DNA from: Gavia stellata
Lineage: Eukaryota; Chordata; Aves; Gaviiformes; Gaviidae
Length of the DNA stretch: 64,000 bases
NCBI RefSeq assembly: GCF_030936135.1
Contig: NC_082599.1
Coordinates: 2,280,847 to 2,344,846 of the forward strand
Direction: 5' to 3'
The position numbers and the translations under genes are program-made. The notes under the pieces are model-generated. The model was not told the origin of the DNA. It did not search any database and worked only from the letters and a program-made list of their open reading frames with translations. Shown here piece after piece: positions 1 through 14,300 of this stretch; position 1 is the first letter of the stretch; each line of letters opens with the position of its first letter.

Positions 1-3000
1 CTTCTCTCAGAGTTTTCTTGATCAAATCTAGTTTGGTATTTCTAGAGGGGTAAATGGTTTTAATTGTCATAGGTGGTTGAATGCCGATTTGCTGTGCTGT
101 CTATTTAAGGGCAGACCTCTTGGAGACGGCATGTTTATCAGTTCCATTGCACTGCAACTGCCTCTCCCCCATCCCTTGAGTGAATGTTTCTAGTGACGGT
201 GTTAAGCCCAGCTTTAAACCATGCTCCCCAGAGTGACACATGCAAGCACGGGAAACAAAGATTTAAAACTGAGGTCAAGCAGGAGAGCAAAATATAAAGC
301 CTGAACTGCCTGATACTGCTTTCTGTAGACAAACGAATGTTAGTAGCATCCCCTAAGCTCCTGGCTAGAAATGATATCACGTGCTCTGTGTTTAAGATCT
401 GTGGCTGCAGATAGCCAGCGACAATTTCATTAATAACGATCTGGTCAGATAATGGGAGAGAGACCTAGAGCTGATAGGATAGATTTCTAAAGACTTCCAT
501 GGAAAACTGCTGTGTTTATTTAATACTGTTCGTAGAAGCAGCTTAGTTCAGACAAAACTCCAGGCGTAGACCCCTTTTTTCAAAAAGAAAAGCTCCATCT
601 GTCAATGTGTCCCTGATTTTTTTTTGTTTGTTTTTTTTTTTTGTTCTGTTTCTTTTTTACAACTAAAAGTCTCTTGGATCTACTTTATTTTTTTAATTCA
701 AGTCCTGAAACCAGCAAGTTCCCAAGATCAAAAAAGGACTTTCTGTCTTCAGGTTGATCAGGACTAAAACTTGCCAATCTGCAAAATATGTCTTTGGGTA
801 TGTTTTTTCCCTTACTTTTCCCCCCCGAATCAAAGCAGGATGGGGAAGCAATTGCAGTATTACATTTACAAGATGAGAAGCATGTCTCATACACAACCTT
901 AGATGCTCTTGAAATATCTGCGTCCTCATCGCTGTCCTGTCTACTGCGGAAATGTCCTGGACTGCAGAGCACTATTGACACTTACCCTGTATCAGTCTTT
1001 ACCTTAAGAAACACTAACGTCTATACAATGTAGGTGATGGAACAAGCTGTGTCTCACTCTCCATATCCAGCCCAAACCTAATCTGGTCCTAAAGGCTGGA
1101 TGTAGAGATGTCTGCAGTGTGTTGAAGGCTCCCATCATGGATGCAGCAGAGTCAGAGTGGTCCTAGCTCTAGGTTGGCTCAGTGGTCGCTCAAGTAGCAG
1201 CAAATCACTGTCATTTTTGGCCCAGATTTTTAAAGCAAAACATCAATTCATGCTGTAACCTGTGGCAATCCGGCAGCTGCTGCACAATCAGCTGAGCTGT
1301 CCATGCAATGGGGACAGGTTATCTGATGGCAGGAAATATCCTGGTCTGGAAGGTGGAGGTCTTATCTCAGTTGAGGACAGCGTGTAGGGGGCAGGAATGT
1401 GAAGAGGAAGATAAAGAAAATCCTGGCTGTCTGGCCTGTTGTTGGAGGCATCCTAAGAAGCAAGGATGATGAGGGCTGGGGAGAAGTGGGAGAAGAGAAA
1501 AAGCAGCAAATGAGTAGGAGCATACTGAGAACTGGGTTGCACAGATCATGACTTGCGTTGTCCACATCCAGTAAGGATGTCTCAGATCTGAAATGCAGAG
1601 GTGCAGACATCAGGACTTGGGGCTTCTGCTGCTGCTCTTTGGGGTTAAGGCTGAGAAGCAACTTGGAGGTCTCAGACTGAATATGACATTTGTGCAAATT
1701 CTGAGAATTTTGGGAAAACTAGCTGAGTGACTGGAAACAGAATTCTGCTGAGTAAACACAAGCAAAAGTAAAAGAGGTGTCCCAAACCAGACTGTTACAC
1801 CCCTCCGTGTCAGCAGAGTTTCACCACAGCTTTACCAGACTGGAGTTAAAAAGAATAATGGGGGAAAAACATGAATCCAAAGCACGCACAACAAAACACT
1901 TGAGCAAAACTGTACAGAAACAAGCCACAAAGCTGAGCTTGAGGCCCAGACCCAAATGCACTCAGTGGGTTGAACCAGAAGACCTTAGATGTAAGGTGGG
2001 CTCTCCAGCGTCCATCTCCCCTGGCTGGAGCAGAGCTCCTGGGCCTTTCACGCCGTGCCACAGGGGAGCCGGAGATCCCCAAACCTTCGTGCTCAACGGG
2101 GAAAGGCTCAGCACTGGGACCTCTGAAACCCTCCCTGCTTTCTGGTGGGTAGGAACTATCATAAGGTCTGCCAGGGAGCAATCTCCATCCATACAGTGTC
2201 TGGAGGCTGGAAAGTCCTCCTGGGCTCGAGCACCTATGCAAAGACTTTGAAAGGACTTGAGGCGCCTGTCTGCCATCTAGTCCCTTGTGGGTGAAGCACT
2301 TCCTCAGGATGTGGAAAATCTGATTTCATTCCAAATTTTGGACTGGAAGAAAAAGGTACGTAGTAGCACTGAAGTCCTGATCGCTAGCTCTTTGACTTCA
2401 CAGCTTACAGAGCAGGTAGGAGGCTGGCAGTGAGCTCATTGCTCACTCATCCTTTCCATTCCCCGGCTGCATCCTTCCCTGTTATTGTTCCCCGCTGCAT
2501 ACAAGGATTGCTGCTCTGAGGGTTGCTGCTCTGCCTGCCCGTGTGGTGTAAACCATTGTGTTGAGGCAGACAGTGAGTTATGGGCACATCCCGCTCTGAA
2601 AAGGCCCCAGGAGTCTGGGAAAATGGGAAGGAAGTCAACACCATAGAAGAATGTCTACGAACAAAAGGTGATTGAGGCACCTCTTGTCTCCTGTTACACC
2701 CTGAGCATCCTCGCTATAGAAACCGACTTGTCCTGATCCCTCAACCCGCAGTAAGTTCCAGTAGTTTGTAAAACTCCTTGAAATCATATAGCCGGGGAGG
2801 AGGCGAGCTGCTGAGTTGTAACATGTCGGAGTGGCTGGGAAAGAATAGGGCTTTGTTAGTGCTCTTCAGCACGCTCTGAAGCAGAAGGGGAGGGCACGGG
2901 GCTTTTGTCAGGCGGCATATCTACTTTTTCTGATGTGGAGAGTGAGTGCACAGTGGCGGCTGCTGCTTTGACAAACGCTTATGGGGATTTGCTGTAATTA

Positions 3001-3639
3001 CGGATTGATCGGGAAAATGTTTTCGTGTTTTAGGAGGTGGGGTGGGGGCTGAGCTCAAATAGATGGGCTGGGGAGGACTCTGGGTCCTCCTCATAGATGG
3101 ACATGGGGGTTTTGTGTTGGGTTTGGTTTTTTTTTTTTTTTTTAGAAGGAGGGGAAATAGTTACTGCTGGCTGAGGTGTAGCAGAGGACAGACTTTGCAT
3201 GCATCACGTGCAGGCTGTCACACGCTCTCAGCAGCAGGCTCTGAATAGAAGGAAATGTCCCGTTTCCCAGGGTTTTCCGTCTGTGAGCTACAGCAAGCGC
3301 AGAAGTCGCATGAGGAGAGAGACTGGCAGAACAAGGAGAAAAAACACAGGAGCTTCGTTTGGCAAACTGCTGTGGGAATGCACTGTAGGTGAAAAGGGAT
3401 AAGAGCTGAGAAACGCCACTGTGCAAAGAAAAACCCATCCTGTCCTTTTCCCTTTCAGTTTCCTGTATTTTAATTTTCCCCAACACATGAGCTGCAAGAG
3501 CATAGATCATAAAATACCTTGTCCTTTTAAAAAGGCAAAACCCAAGCAATTGCTTTAGAAACCCTATTTGCACAGGTTTCGTAACTGTCTCTCGGGGCTC
3601 TGTGGGTGTCTCATCTAATGAACAGGCCCAGATCTGTGT

Positions 3640-3792
3640 TTCAGCAAACGAGGCGGCTGGACGTGGGAGGGCGAGGTGGGAGGGGAGAGCGGCGGCTCTG
3701 GGAGCACCGAGTATTTCAGGACTCAGAAGCTCCAAGGAGCTGCTGCCGTAGCAGTTACCACGGGGGAATTTTAATTGGCCGCCTTATGCAAG
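3640..3792 (+). other. Speculative 5' non-coding exon, possibly of ALS2CL
   Basis: This locally GC-rich segment (GGCGGCTGG and GAGCGGCGGC blocks) stands out from AT-richer surroundings. It ends in a strong splice-donor-like sequence, CAAG|GTACGT, with the GT at 3793-3794. The first ALS2CL coding exon begins at an acceptor with only three bases before the ATG, so at least one upstream non-coding exon must exist. This is one possible site for it. Nothing in the sequence proves the link, and the donor could be chance. Confidence 0.15.
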
Positions 3793-6700
3793 GTACGTTG
3801 CTCTACACGCTGGTTATTTTTGGGTTTCATGACCAGTGCTCGATGGTTGGTTGTTTTCCCGTTGATCCTGAGGCTCAGTTTTATGTTTAGACATGTGCTG
3901 TAAGAGGGGTGTAAGATCAGCCTTAACAGGCTGAAGGGACTGTTGAAGGTAATGTGCTGTGAGTAAAAGTCCTGAGGCAGAGTAAAGTTTGGGGGTGTTT
4001 TCTACAGGTAGAAATTTTACCTGTGCAAGCAACCACAGGTGCGGTGTGCATTTTCCTGGAGTATAAAATGTACTTTCATGCACCCCTGTGCTTCATCTAG
4101 ACAACACATTGGCCTTGCATAAAGAAGGTACATTGTCTTTAAGGTATTTAATTCCCAGTATGGTCCAGATTAAATCCTCCGCTTGCTCTCGCCTTGTGTT
4201 TTCCAGAAAGGGATGCTGGAGAAGCATGTGCACACGTGGTCCCTCGCCTGCAGGCAGCTGCCTGATCCTGCGTGTGTTCGGGCTTGCTCCTGTTTTGAGG
4301 GAGTGATTTTCCACCCGTGCCAGGCAAGCAGGCAGCCTCACCTGGCAATACAAGCCTGATGAAGTAAGGCTGGAAACCGTGTGTTCATGCTGGGGTTGCA
4401 CAGCTTGCCTGGCAGAGTAAAGAAACCAATACCCAATTAATTAGTCAGGGCGAGAGAGGCTGATAAGTTCCCCTGGGTTTCTGCAAGGGAGGGAAGTGGT
4501 CAGAAGCTTGCAGGTGTCTTTCTTAGGTGTTAAGTGAAAAGTCTGGGTCAAAGGCCCAATTATAGGGGAACAGCAACACGCTTAAGACTTTTTAAAAGTA
4601 ACAAACAGCTACGTGTTTAGAGCCAGAAGAGGAGGAGCTGCAGTTCACAGGAGGGACTGTTTTTAAACTTTAGCTTAGTTTAATTTGGACCAGAACCAAA
4701 GCTGTGTCTCTCTGTGGAAATTTCCTATGGCCTGGAAGCTTCCTGGACCTTGCGGCTGCTCCCTGAACTTGGTAGTTTCATTACTGCCACTGCAATGGCT
4801 TCAATTCCCAATGAGCTGCAAGACAAGATTTTTGAGGCTCTGCAAGGAAACCAGGCAGAATTGTCTATGAAGACCTTGCCTTCAATTTAGTAATGCATTT
4901 TGGAGGCAAACAATGTCAGCAAGCTCAAGAGGGGTAAGATAAATTCAGGAACAATAGGTCCATAGGCAGATACTAGGAATAGGGTTGCACCCTTTCAGAA
5001 CTCTAATGCAACAGTTGGTTGTTGGGGGAATACAAGAGGAACAGACCTCAGAAAGTGGCCAAGCTTATGTTTGTTCTCTAAATAACAGCTCTTATTCTTA
5101 CTGCCAGACTAGCTAGATCATTGGCCTGACCTAGTCGGGTATTGTTTACATTCCTGTTGAATTGGAAAGGGCTCATGCAAACTACCTTGGGCTCAACAAA
5201 CAGGAATTTTCTTGTGAAACAGTTTTGTCAGAGCTTTGACCAGCTCTTCAGGTCATCAAAAGACCTGGGTTTTGGCACTCAAAGCACCTCAGTGAATTGT
5301 GGCGTCTTGGAATGATGATCAGAGGTTAGGAAGCACCAGTGACTCTTTGCAGGTTTGTCCTGCCTTCAGTGGCTTATAATTTGTCCTCCAAGAGCACCTC
5401 AAGGGTTTGATGAAACACTAGAAGCTTCCTACTACACTCAGTCTTTGGTAAAGGCCTTGGGCACTAGAGGAGAGAGGAAGAAAAATTTGGCAGCCCTTCA
5501 GTCAGGATTGTTGTTAATGTTCCTGGCCATGAGTGAGTTTAAGGGACTCAAACAGAAAGCAGAGAAAGGCTGCAGGGATTAAACTAATCTAAGCAAGTAT
5601 TTTTTTTTTTCTTTTTCCTCTGTTCGTGTTCTTTTGTACGGACTTCAGCCCTGCCCTATTTCTGGCAGGTATTGGGGATGCTGTGAAGTGCTTTGCATGG
5701 GTCACTTGGTAGGGCAGATTTGGGAGGTTTTGTAAGCCACATTTTGCAGTGACATGTCATTAGCTTTTGGACATTGCCTCTAGCATAAGCAAACATCTGT
5801 GAGATGGGAGGAGAGGCAAGTAGTGGTGTCAAAAGGCAGGGCAGCCAGAGAATGGATCCAGAGCCTCACTTGTGAATATTTGGTGGAGCCAGCCATCTCA
5901 AAAGTTTCATGATGATTTTCTGTCTTTTAGCACAAGGGAAGTTCTGGAGGTCCTGAGTGGAGAGGATGGTTCAGGGGGGTGACATTACGGTACATTGAAC
6001 TCCATCTCATCTGTGAAGCAGTTCTGCTACCAGCGCTCCCATCGTCCCAAGGGACACTCCTCTGATATTGTCTGTGCCTCTGGGTTGGTTTCCAGGCTGT
6101 AATTCAGACGATACTCAGGGTCTGACTCAAAACTGCTTCGATGTAAATGGTAACACATATTCTAAACCCCAGATGTGTAGCGCTCTGCCATTTTTCTTGC
6201 TTTTTGAGGCCACGCTGAAATTCCATTTGCTTCGGAAAAGCAAGGTAGGCATATTGAGAATATGAGGCCAAGGGAGAGGAGCTCCTGCTCCCAAAGCTGT
6301 TACCAGAGCTGTGACACAAAAATTGGCCCTAGCTGTTACCTTCTGTCTTTCCCGTATTTCCACTCCCATGGAGAATTATTGAGTTCTCTCTTCTCATGAT
6401 CTCCTTCCCTTTGCTGCCTCCAGAGAACCTGTAGTAGTTTCAGGTTTGGCGTTTCATCCAGTAACCCCAAGTCATTCTGTGTTGCATATGAGTCTCTGGG
6501 TCAAAATAGTTATGCTTCTGCATGCATAAGCTGCTTGTAAGTGATAATGATAATTAATGGGAGGTAAAAGGCCATGGGGGATTAAACCACTAAGTAAACA
6601 TCATCTCACCTGCAGGCCTTATCGTACTTGCCTTGCTATTTACAAAGGCTGAATGATATCCTTAATTGCGGTGAGAGTGATCTTCTCTATCTTAGCTGTC

Positions 6701-7142
6701 AACAAGTAAAGGGTCTTATTTGCGCTGTTTAATTCTGTAGCTAGTGGAGAGAGACCAGGTATGCCCAAAGGTCCACTCATCTCACTAAGGCTGGATTAAA
6801 TTGAGCTTCTCATGTACCTCTTTTTGGTTACAAAGGGTGTCTGGGGTGGGTAGTTCAGCCTTCAGACACCCAGAAAGGGCAGATGGATTTTGTCCTTTTG
6901 AAGTCAGCTAGAGGTTTATGGTTCTTTTTATTGGGCTTAGAAGTGAACTTCCTAAAGAAGGGACATAAGCTTCCAATTTGGCTTTGGGGAAGAAAGAAAA
7001 AAAGTTGGGTCAGATAAGGTTTGTGTAAAGCTTTTGCATTCCCTGTTTTTGCAAAAAAAGAGAAAAACACACTCCCCTCTCCCACATATAGTTTCCTGGT
7101 TTTCCTGTTTTTTTCTGTTAAGGATGGAAGATGACAAAAGTC

Positions 7143-7164
7143 GGGGGGGGGGGGGGGGGGGGGG
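7143..7164 (+). repeat. G22 homopolymer
   Basis: Twenty-two consecutive G residues, preceded by TC and followed by AAGG. It can form G-quadruplexes and is error-prone in sequencing, so the exact length is uncertain. Confidence 0.9.
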
Positions 7165-7544
7165 AAGGCTCTCCTTGGGCTGAAAAATCAATTATGCAGC
7201 TTCAGTGCTTTCTGAAGAGAGTACTGAATACTTGTTTGACCCTTTGTAAGCTCCTGGCCACACACTGGTGTCCTAAATTTACTGAGATTTTAACGTGGGC
7301 GATATTTTGACAACCTTGCATTGTCTCTTCTTTCAGTGCTTGAGGTCCTGCCATGCAGGTGACCAACACACAATTTTATGACTGATGCATAATATCAGCA
7401 GTAGCAAGCCAGGCTACCTCACCTCTCATAATGCAGAAGAACGTGCCTGGGAAGGGTTGTAGGAACACTTCCTCCGTATATGCTTCTTGCTTCCTCAGGA
7501 ACTTCCTTAGCTGGAGAGTTGAGGCCTTTGTTTTTATTAGCTTT

Positions 7545-7665
7545 TAATTGATTTTTCCTCCATGGACTTGTCCAGCTGCTTTTGAATGCATGTATAGTAT
7601 TCTCATAGCAATAACAGACTCTTGTGGCAGTGAGTTCCGTGGCTTTCTTAGACATGGTGAGGTTG
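7545..7665 (-). mobile_element. Old CR1-type LINE remnant
   Basis: The plus strand reads like the complement of an old CR1 3' region: a phrase close to 'catggacttgtccagctgc', then 'ttttgaatgcatgtata', then 'tgtggcagtgagttccgtgg'. This order matches the conserved CR1 segment complementary to the end of the ORF2 coding region. The copy is heavily diverged with no intact frame, so the borders are approximate. The match is from memory of the family. Confidence 0.5.
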
Positions 7666-10600
7666 GATGTCCTGCTGTTCGTCCTGAGCTGACCCCATCA
7701 CTTGAGGGTAGAGGTGGTTGTGCTGTGCTCCAAATGTGTGGCCTTGTCTGTGTATTAACCTGGACCGACCAAAAGCCTGAGGGTCTTGTGTTCAGGGTGG
7801 GAGTCTTGATGGGTTTGTTCATTTTCTTGTGTTTTTAAAACATGCGGTGCACTGTGCCTATCTAATTTCATTGCTGTCCTGCTCAGCAATTTCCCCTGGT
7901 AAAGAAAATGTTGAACCAGATCTTGCCTACTTCCTTCACATGGCTGGCACCAGCACACTCCCTGCATCCCATGTTAAAGACTAATCCAAGTATCTGCTAC
8001 TCTGTTGTTCTCTTCCTCCATTTTATGCTGCTAAGGGCTGTCTTGGGATTCAGGGTTTCATTGTCTTTCTGCCCTGTTTATTCCCAATTAGCTCTTAACT
8101 TGCACGTTGTGTGTTTCTGTCTGCTTATGAGGTGGCTCCAGTAAGTTAAACACTAATTCATCGCGAGTCATGACCATCTGAGGCTTGACAAGAGCAGAGT
8201 CCGAATGGGAGAATTTGCTCCAGCATGTTGCTGTTGGTTAAACAAAGCCTGGAATTGTTTTTCCACATGACAGAATGGTCTTTGTGCCAGCCTGAATGCA
8301 GACTCAGCTGGAGCGTGACACGTGAGGGGGGATGTCGTTTGGAAAGACAATTAGGATGCATGAGGATGCTTGGTCCCTAGAGAAAAGCAGCAAAGGTTGG
8401 GACAGAAAGAGGAGCAATGTCTTGACATCGGCCACCGGAGTTTGCCTCCATGGCTGAAGGGGCTCCTGAGTTTATGGACTCTGAGCTGGCTCTGCTGTTT
8501 GAATGAGGCCATCCCACCCTGCTCACGGGCATGTTTATGTGATGGTACATTAAACTATGTTGAGGAACAGATCTGGGATAAAAAGTAATCTGGCAAAGAA
8601 GGCTAGGGTCCATGGTCCAAGCTCAAATGCATCTTTCCTCTCCCCCTTCCTCCCCTTAAAACCAACCCTTAATGCTAATCCATTTTTTCCCCTTTTGGGG
8701 AAACCCCTATTTTTGGTCATATTAATCATGATTATACAGATATGGAGCTGACCGAGGGGAGGAAACAGCTAGTTAGGTGTATGTTCATTCTGGTTAAAGG
8801 TCCCAAGATTTGTCTGTTACGTCACACACTGCGATGTGACATAAAGTGCTGGCCTTAATTAACTGACTGAGTTAATAAACTCATTTAGTAAGTTTATCTG
8901 TTAATTTCTGAGGGAGAAACTCCCTACTGGCAGGTTTTGTGCAGAGCCATATATTATTCTGCCCTGGAATGTGCATTCTTTAGAGCTAGACACTGCTCGG
9001 GGAAAGACATAATTTGCTCATGCAAAGGGCGAGTGAGTGGTTAACGGCAAGGGAGGAATTCTGGGCGTCTAGAAGACAGCCTGGCAAGAGGAGAGTTTTA
9101 AATTTCAAATGTTTTACGCTGTATCCTGCTGCAAAGTGGAGGGGCATTTACCAGTCCAAGCGTAAGTGCCCATACTCTATGTTGCACTCTTAGATGGTTT
9201 TAGATGCTTCAGTTAGAAGCAATGCCATTACTGGCATGAGAGAAAGTGGCCTAGAGAGTGAAAAGCAGTATCTGAGGAAGAGTTTCAGGTTTACCCTGAC
9301 AGAGAAGTATCTTTAGTACCTCCTGGCTTCAATTTGGAATGCTTTTATTTACTTCTGAACGAGAGCTTGAATTAAACCAGCTTTATCCCTGCCTCTGCAA
9401 AGATGATGTACTCACTTGGCACAGGCTGTAGGAGGAAGGTACCTCTTCAGCTGCACGGCAGCAGTCACCTGAGTGCCTCTCAAAGGGCAGGGCAGGGAAA
9501 ACATGGCCTGTTTGAGGACTGTATGTGACAGAGTGGCGGACTGGCCTCATTTCTGAGGCAGTCGGTAGCAGAAAGATCACGAACTGCAAGGATTGATGAG
9601 GTTGGAAGGGCTGCAAAGGTGCAATGCCCTTTAGGCTGTCTGATGCAGGGAAGGAGAAGAGTTCAAGGAGAGAAGGGGCTACAGCAAACATGGTCGTGGC
9701 ATTTACATCCCAGGTGGTTTAGTATTAGAATGCCCTAAGCACTTCCTAAACCTGGTACTGTTCACGATTGGTTTCTCCCATCTGAGCAGTGTTTTTGTTG
9801 ATTGATAATCTTAACTTCAGCACAGAGGGGGATTCACAAGAGGAAGATGGAAAATGAATAGTCCTTCTGTGGATGTCCAGTTTGTTCCTTAATGTACAGG
9901 AGATGATAAGATTGACTAGATGTGTGTTTCCATGAGAAACTTTGTGTCACATCTGAAATCTATGGGGCTTTCCAGACGTTTTCCTTGTGGAACAGCTGCC
10001 TCAGAGCTACAGACTCCAAAGTAGAAAGGGGTTCTATGCAAAGCTGACAATGAGGCTCAGCATTTCACCAAGATGTCTCTTTGCTTTGTGTCCTATCTTT
10101 TCCACCTACCCTTCTGGCAATTTCCTGAAAATGGGTATAACAACCTGTTGTGGCTCCTCGAGACATGTATTTTCTTGCTGAAATGTGCATTTGGCAGCTT
10201 TGGACAGACCCTATTGAGGATGTATGTTCCTCCAGATGAGCCAGGCTGCTCCCGTCTATTGGATGCTCAGCAAATGCTTAGGTTGGTATTAGCTGCTACA
10301 TCACCCTTTCTTCTGCTCCCATTGTCCTGCTCAGCAGACAGGCCAAGACCGTGATGAGCCACAGACATCCAGTGACTCCTACACAAGTTGTTTCTCAAGG
10401 TCTTTTCCTGTTTCTACAGGAACACTGTTATGTGTCCCTTCTCCAATTACAGACCTGTGCTGTACAGCTTTCTTGTAGCTTCTTTTAGGGACAAGAAACA
10501 GATGTGTCTCCTACTTTGGAAAATGTTCTGCTAGGGAGATCTCATTCTTCACGGGAGCCTGAAGCAGGCTGGTGGCTCTTTTGTTTTGCCAGCGGAAGTC

Positions 10601-11333
10601 TCCATCCTCAAAGGCTGTAGACTTTCTGATTTTGCACATAAAACCAGGCACCGTCATGCCACGTGCAGCTAGTGGACCCTTTTTTGGAGGTGCACGTCCT
10701 TCAGTTCTGGCCATCAGGACTGCACCGTCTTCAAAGGTCTTGACTCCCTAGCAGTAGAGCCATCCAAGAAGAGCAGACTAAAACCTTGTGAACAGGCTTC
10801 AGAGAGGCTCTGCTTAAGCTTGCCTTGCCCTTCGTGGAGCAATCACAGAATTACAAAACCACTGAGTCGTGTGAAAGCTGTGCCCAAGCCGGGGGAAGAC
10901 AGCATGTGACAGCCCCAGGTTTCTGCTCCATGCTCCCATCACCCAGCAGCGCCCCAGTTTGCATTCAGTTTTTCACACGTGTGAATGCACAACGTGACGT
11001 CCGCATGCCCTTGAACGGTCCCGATTGTTTCCTTTGCCTTCTATGGCTGAGCCAGCATTGGTTTTGTTCACTAAGTGACGAACTTCAAATCTTCTTTGCC
11101 TGACTGAGCTAGAATAAGCGTGCAAATGCTGTTCTCACAGAACTGATGGGGAAAGCCTGGAAATGGTGGCTGAAACTGATGCTTTCCTTATTGGTGATGT
11201 GATGCGATGTGGCAACTTAGGTCTTTTTGTGGTGCCGGAAGGGCTGTTTTGAAAGCCAACTGGTGCTGCTCACCCATTCAGCAAATGACCCCTGACTGTC
11301 ATGTTCAGGCTGGAAGTAGCCCACAAATTTTCC

Positions 11334-11358
11334 GGGGGGGGTGGGGGGGGTGGGGGGG
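11334..11358 (+). repeat. G8-T-G8-T-G7 tract
   Basis: Three long G runs separated by single T residues, just after TTTTCC. It can form G-quadruplexes on the plus strand. The minus strand is a pure C/A tract. Confidence 0.9.
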
Positions 11359-14300
11359 TGAGAACATGATTGCTAAAAAGGAAAAAAACAACACCAAACT
11401 CAAAACAAAACACTGTGTAACTCTGTATCAGGTTATAATGGAAAAGAGTATCCAAATGCTTCTGGGTTTTGCCGAGTTAACTTGGGTGTCTGTACAGCGG
11501 TGCTACCACAGGGGTTTTTCAACCATGGGAATGCTTTGCGGTCATCCCCGTAAGGTCTGAGCTCAGGTCTTCACAGGTAGTAGACCCTCAGTGAACCAGG
11601 ATTGCACATGGGCGGGAGGCAGAGTGTGGGACCAGATGATGGTTGGAAGGGATGATGCTGCATCCAGATCAGTAAGTCCACCTTGGACATACATAGTTCT
11701 TACCATTACAGAAGTAACTAAATAACACTTAGGCTGGGGCAGTGATGTTCCTGTGGTGTTGTGCATGTGTTCCTCAGCCCTGAGGAGGCTCCTCAGCCTC
11801 CTGTCTCTGCTTGTGGACTATCATAGTCCTGTGGAGCAAAGCTGTGGGTATTTGCACCCTTAGTTTGAGTTATTCAGTTTATATTAAGCCATCTGTATGT
11901 AATGAATGGGTGGTTTCTCTGGTTGTTTTGATAAGAGAAGAGTTTGGGGAAGACTTTCTGAGTTTGTCATCTAGCACCAATTCTTTTTGATTTGCACAGG
12001 ATAAAACATTCTCTTGCAAAATTAAATAAGAACCGGATGGAGAACAAGCCCCTCTCATAGCAGAGCGGTCTGAAATGATGGAATTGTCTTCCCTTCTTCT
12101 CCAAAAACAGACAAAAGTGTCAGGCTTAAAAAAGATAAATAAATAAAACCCACCAGACTTACTCAGTGAGCCTAATTCGACCCCACTGACTACCTGCTGT
12201 TCTACTGAAGCATTTGAAAATTAAATGCTGTCACATATCCAGCCTGATTTTACTCCCTGATTAAGCAACTTATGCTTAGAAATTTCTAACAAGCTTGAGC
12301 ACTCTCTAGGATCTGTGAGAAACAGCTTTATCTTTGTGTCTACAAGATAGAGGATTAAGTGATGGCAAAAAATAAACTTTTAGATCTGTCCTGTCCTCTT
12401 GGTGCTCTGGGGTGAGAGATGGCTGGCTGCTGTTTTGTTTTGCTTTTTTTCTGGCTCATTTGCCTTCCTTGGGAGGGGCCAGAAGGAGTTTGGATTCCAG
12501 CTTTTTGACCTGTTTGCATGTCTGGAGCTTTCCTCTGGGATGAATCACCAATGTTCATGCAAAGAATAGCCTTATGGTCATGCAAAAAATAGGTCATGCA
12601 GACCCTGATGTATGCAAACTTGCAAACTAATGAGATTATGGAATTTTTTAATGCTTCCCATTTTTCAGACAAATGAAATTTAAGAGGCAGTGGTTACTAA
12701 GGAGAAAACATTGTCGTTCATCTGTGCAGTCAGTTGTGTCTGGATCCAAACAACCACTTAAAACCAGGCCAGCTAACCTTTCAAACTGCAAAGCATCCCT
12801 TGTTCTATGACACCATTTCAGCCCAAGCTCCACGATGACCTGGAAAGGGAGTTCCTAAGCAAAGTTTGGTGACTTCAGGGAGCTCAAACTCTTATTTAGC
12901 AAGGAATCCATGCATGTGTGAAGCTTAAAAATGAGATGTTCCCACCTAACTTAGTCACCCTACCCGGGTGACCTTTTTATAGTCCATGCTGAGATACTTG
13001 AGGTGTTTCTTCCCATGATGTATAAAGTAGGGTTAGGCTTCTACATCTAACTTCCCGACATCTCAACACAAGGAGAACGAATCTCACCTATTGTTTGTAG
13101 CAATTAGGGCAGAGGTTCAGGACGTCTTAGAGTATGCTACCAGTAGATAGCCTGAGTTCAGCTCTTCCTGGAAACAGTGTAAAGACTCTAGTTACGTCTC
13201 CATTAGTAAATAAATTAGGTCTAGCCCCATAGCCAAGTGGTTATTGCATAATCTATACATAGCTAATTTCTCCTTACCACCCAAAACAGCACGACTATGT
13301 GCAAGCTACCCATTTCAAATGGACCATACTTGAGAATTGCCTGGGAGAGGCACTGGTTGGCACATATCAAAACTGTGCCAAAGTCTCTGCCACCAATTTA
13401 GCAATGTAAATCTTTGCAGCATAATGCCATACCCTCGTTTGCTTACTATTGTGAAGGTAGCATTTGAGTGTGTGCTACAACCAGGCTAAGGATAAATGTG
13501 GAGACACCATATTCAGTCCCTTCAGTTTGCTGCTTTGCTTCACGAAGTTAAAAGAACCTCAGAGTTTTGTATTTTTATCAGCATTAGTGATATCAGCTGA
13601 TTCTGCCCATAGTATCTTCACCAGCTGGCCTTTTTCCGGAGCAGTTTCTTATGACATGCTATTAGCTGGCTGTGTTCATTTCCTCTGACACATTTCTTTT
13701 GGGACGTAAGGCTGGGAAGGAGGAAGCTACTGGAGATTGCTCACATGGCTTTGCTGCCCTTTTTTTTTTTAAGTGCTGCCCACTTCCACTTTAGGCAAGC
13801 TTTCCTTGTTGACGCAGCAGTTGTGACATATAACCAGCAGTGCAGTGTCCTACTTAGAAAGGAGTAACACCAGACCTCTGCTCCTCTGGATGCTTGGATG
13901 TTTGGGCATGGCTGGTGTGACTCTGCAGCTCCGTACAATAGCTTTTAATGCCAGAAGGTGCAGACTGAGGCACCCGGGCAGAAAACTGGTGAGAGATACG
14001 GGAAGAGATGCTCTGCTTCATCTTTTGCTGCCTTGTGCTTCAGGGATTTTCTTCTGGGAGAACAAATCTGGCACTAAGCAGGATTAGCACATATCAAGAA
14101 GTTTAGGGCCCTTTCAGTCATGTAGAAGAGGTATTATGGCCCACCTGAGAAGATCTTCAATTGGGGCATCAGGAAAATGGGCTGTAGCCTTGGTGGTCTT
14201 CTGTGACACGGGCTCGTGTTGAGCTATCGTGTTTCTGTTTCCTCTTCTGACATTTTCAAATGCTTTTTGGGGACAGCAGTTACACCTGTGTGTGCTGTCA

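Noticed and set aside
3142-3735. 197-codon minus-strand open frame
   Set aside because: No recognisable domain. Composition looks like translated non-coding DNA, and it overlaps a T17 run and the GC-rich block. No splice or promoter support.
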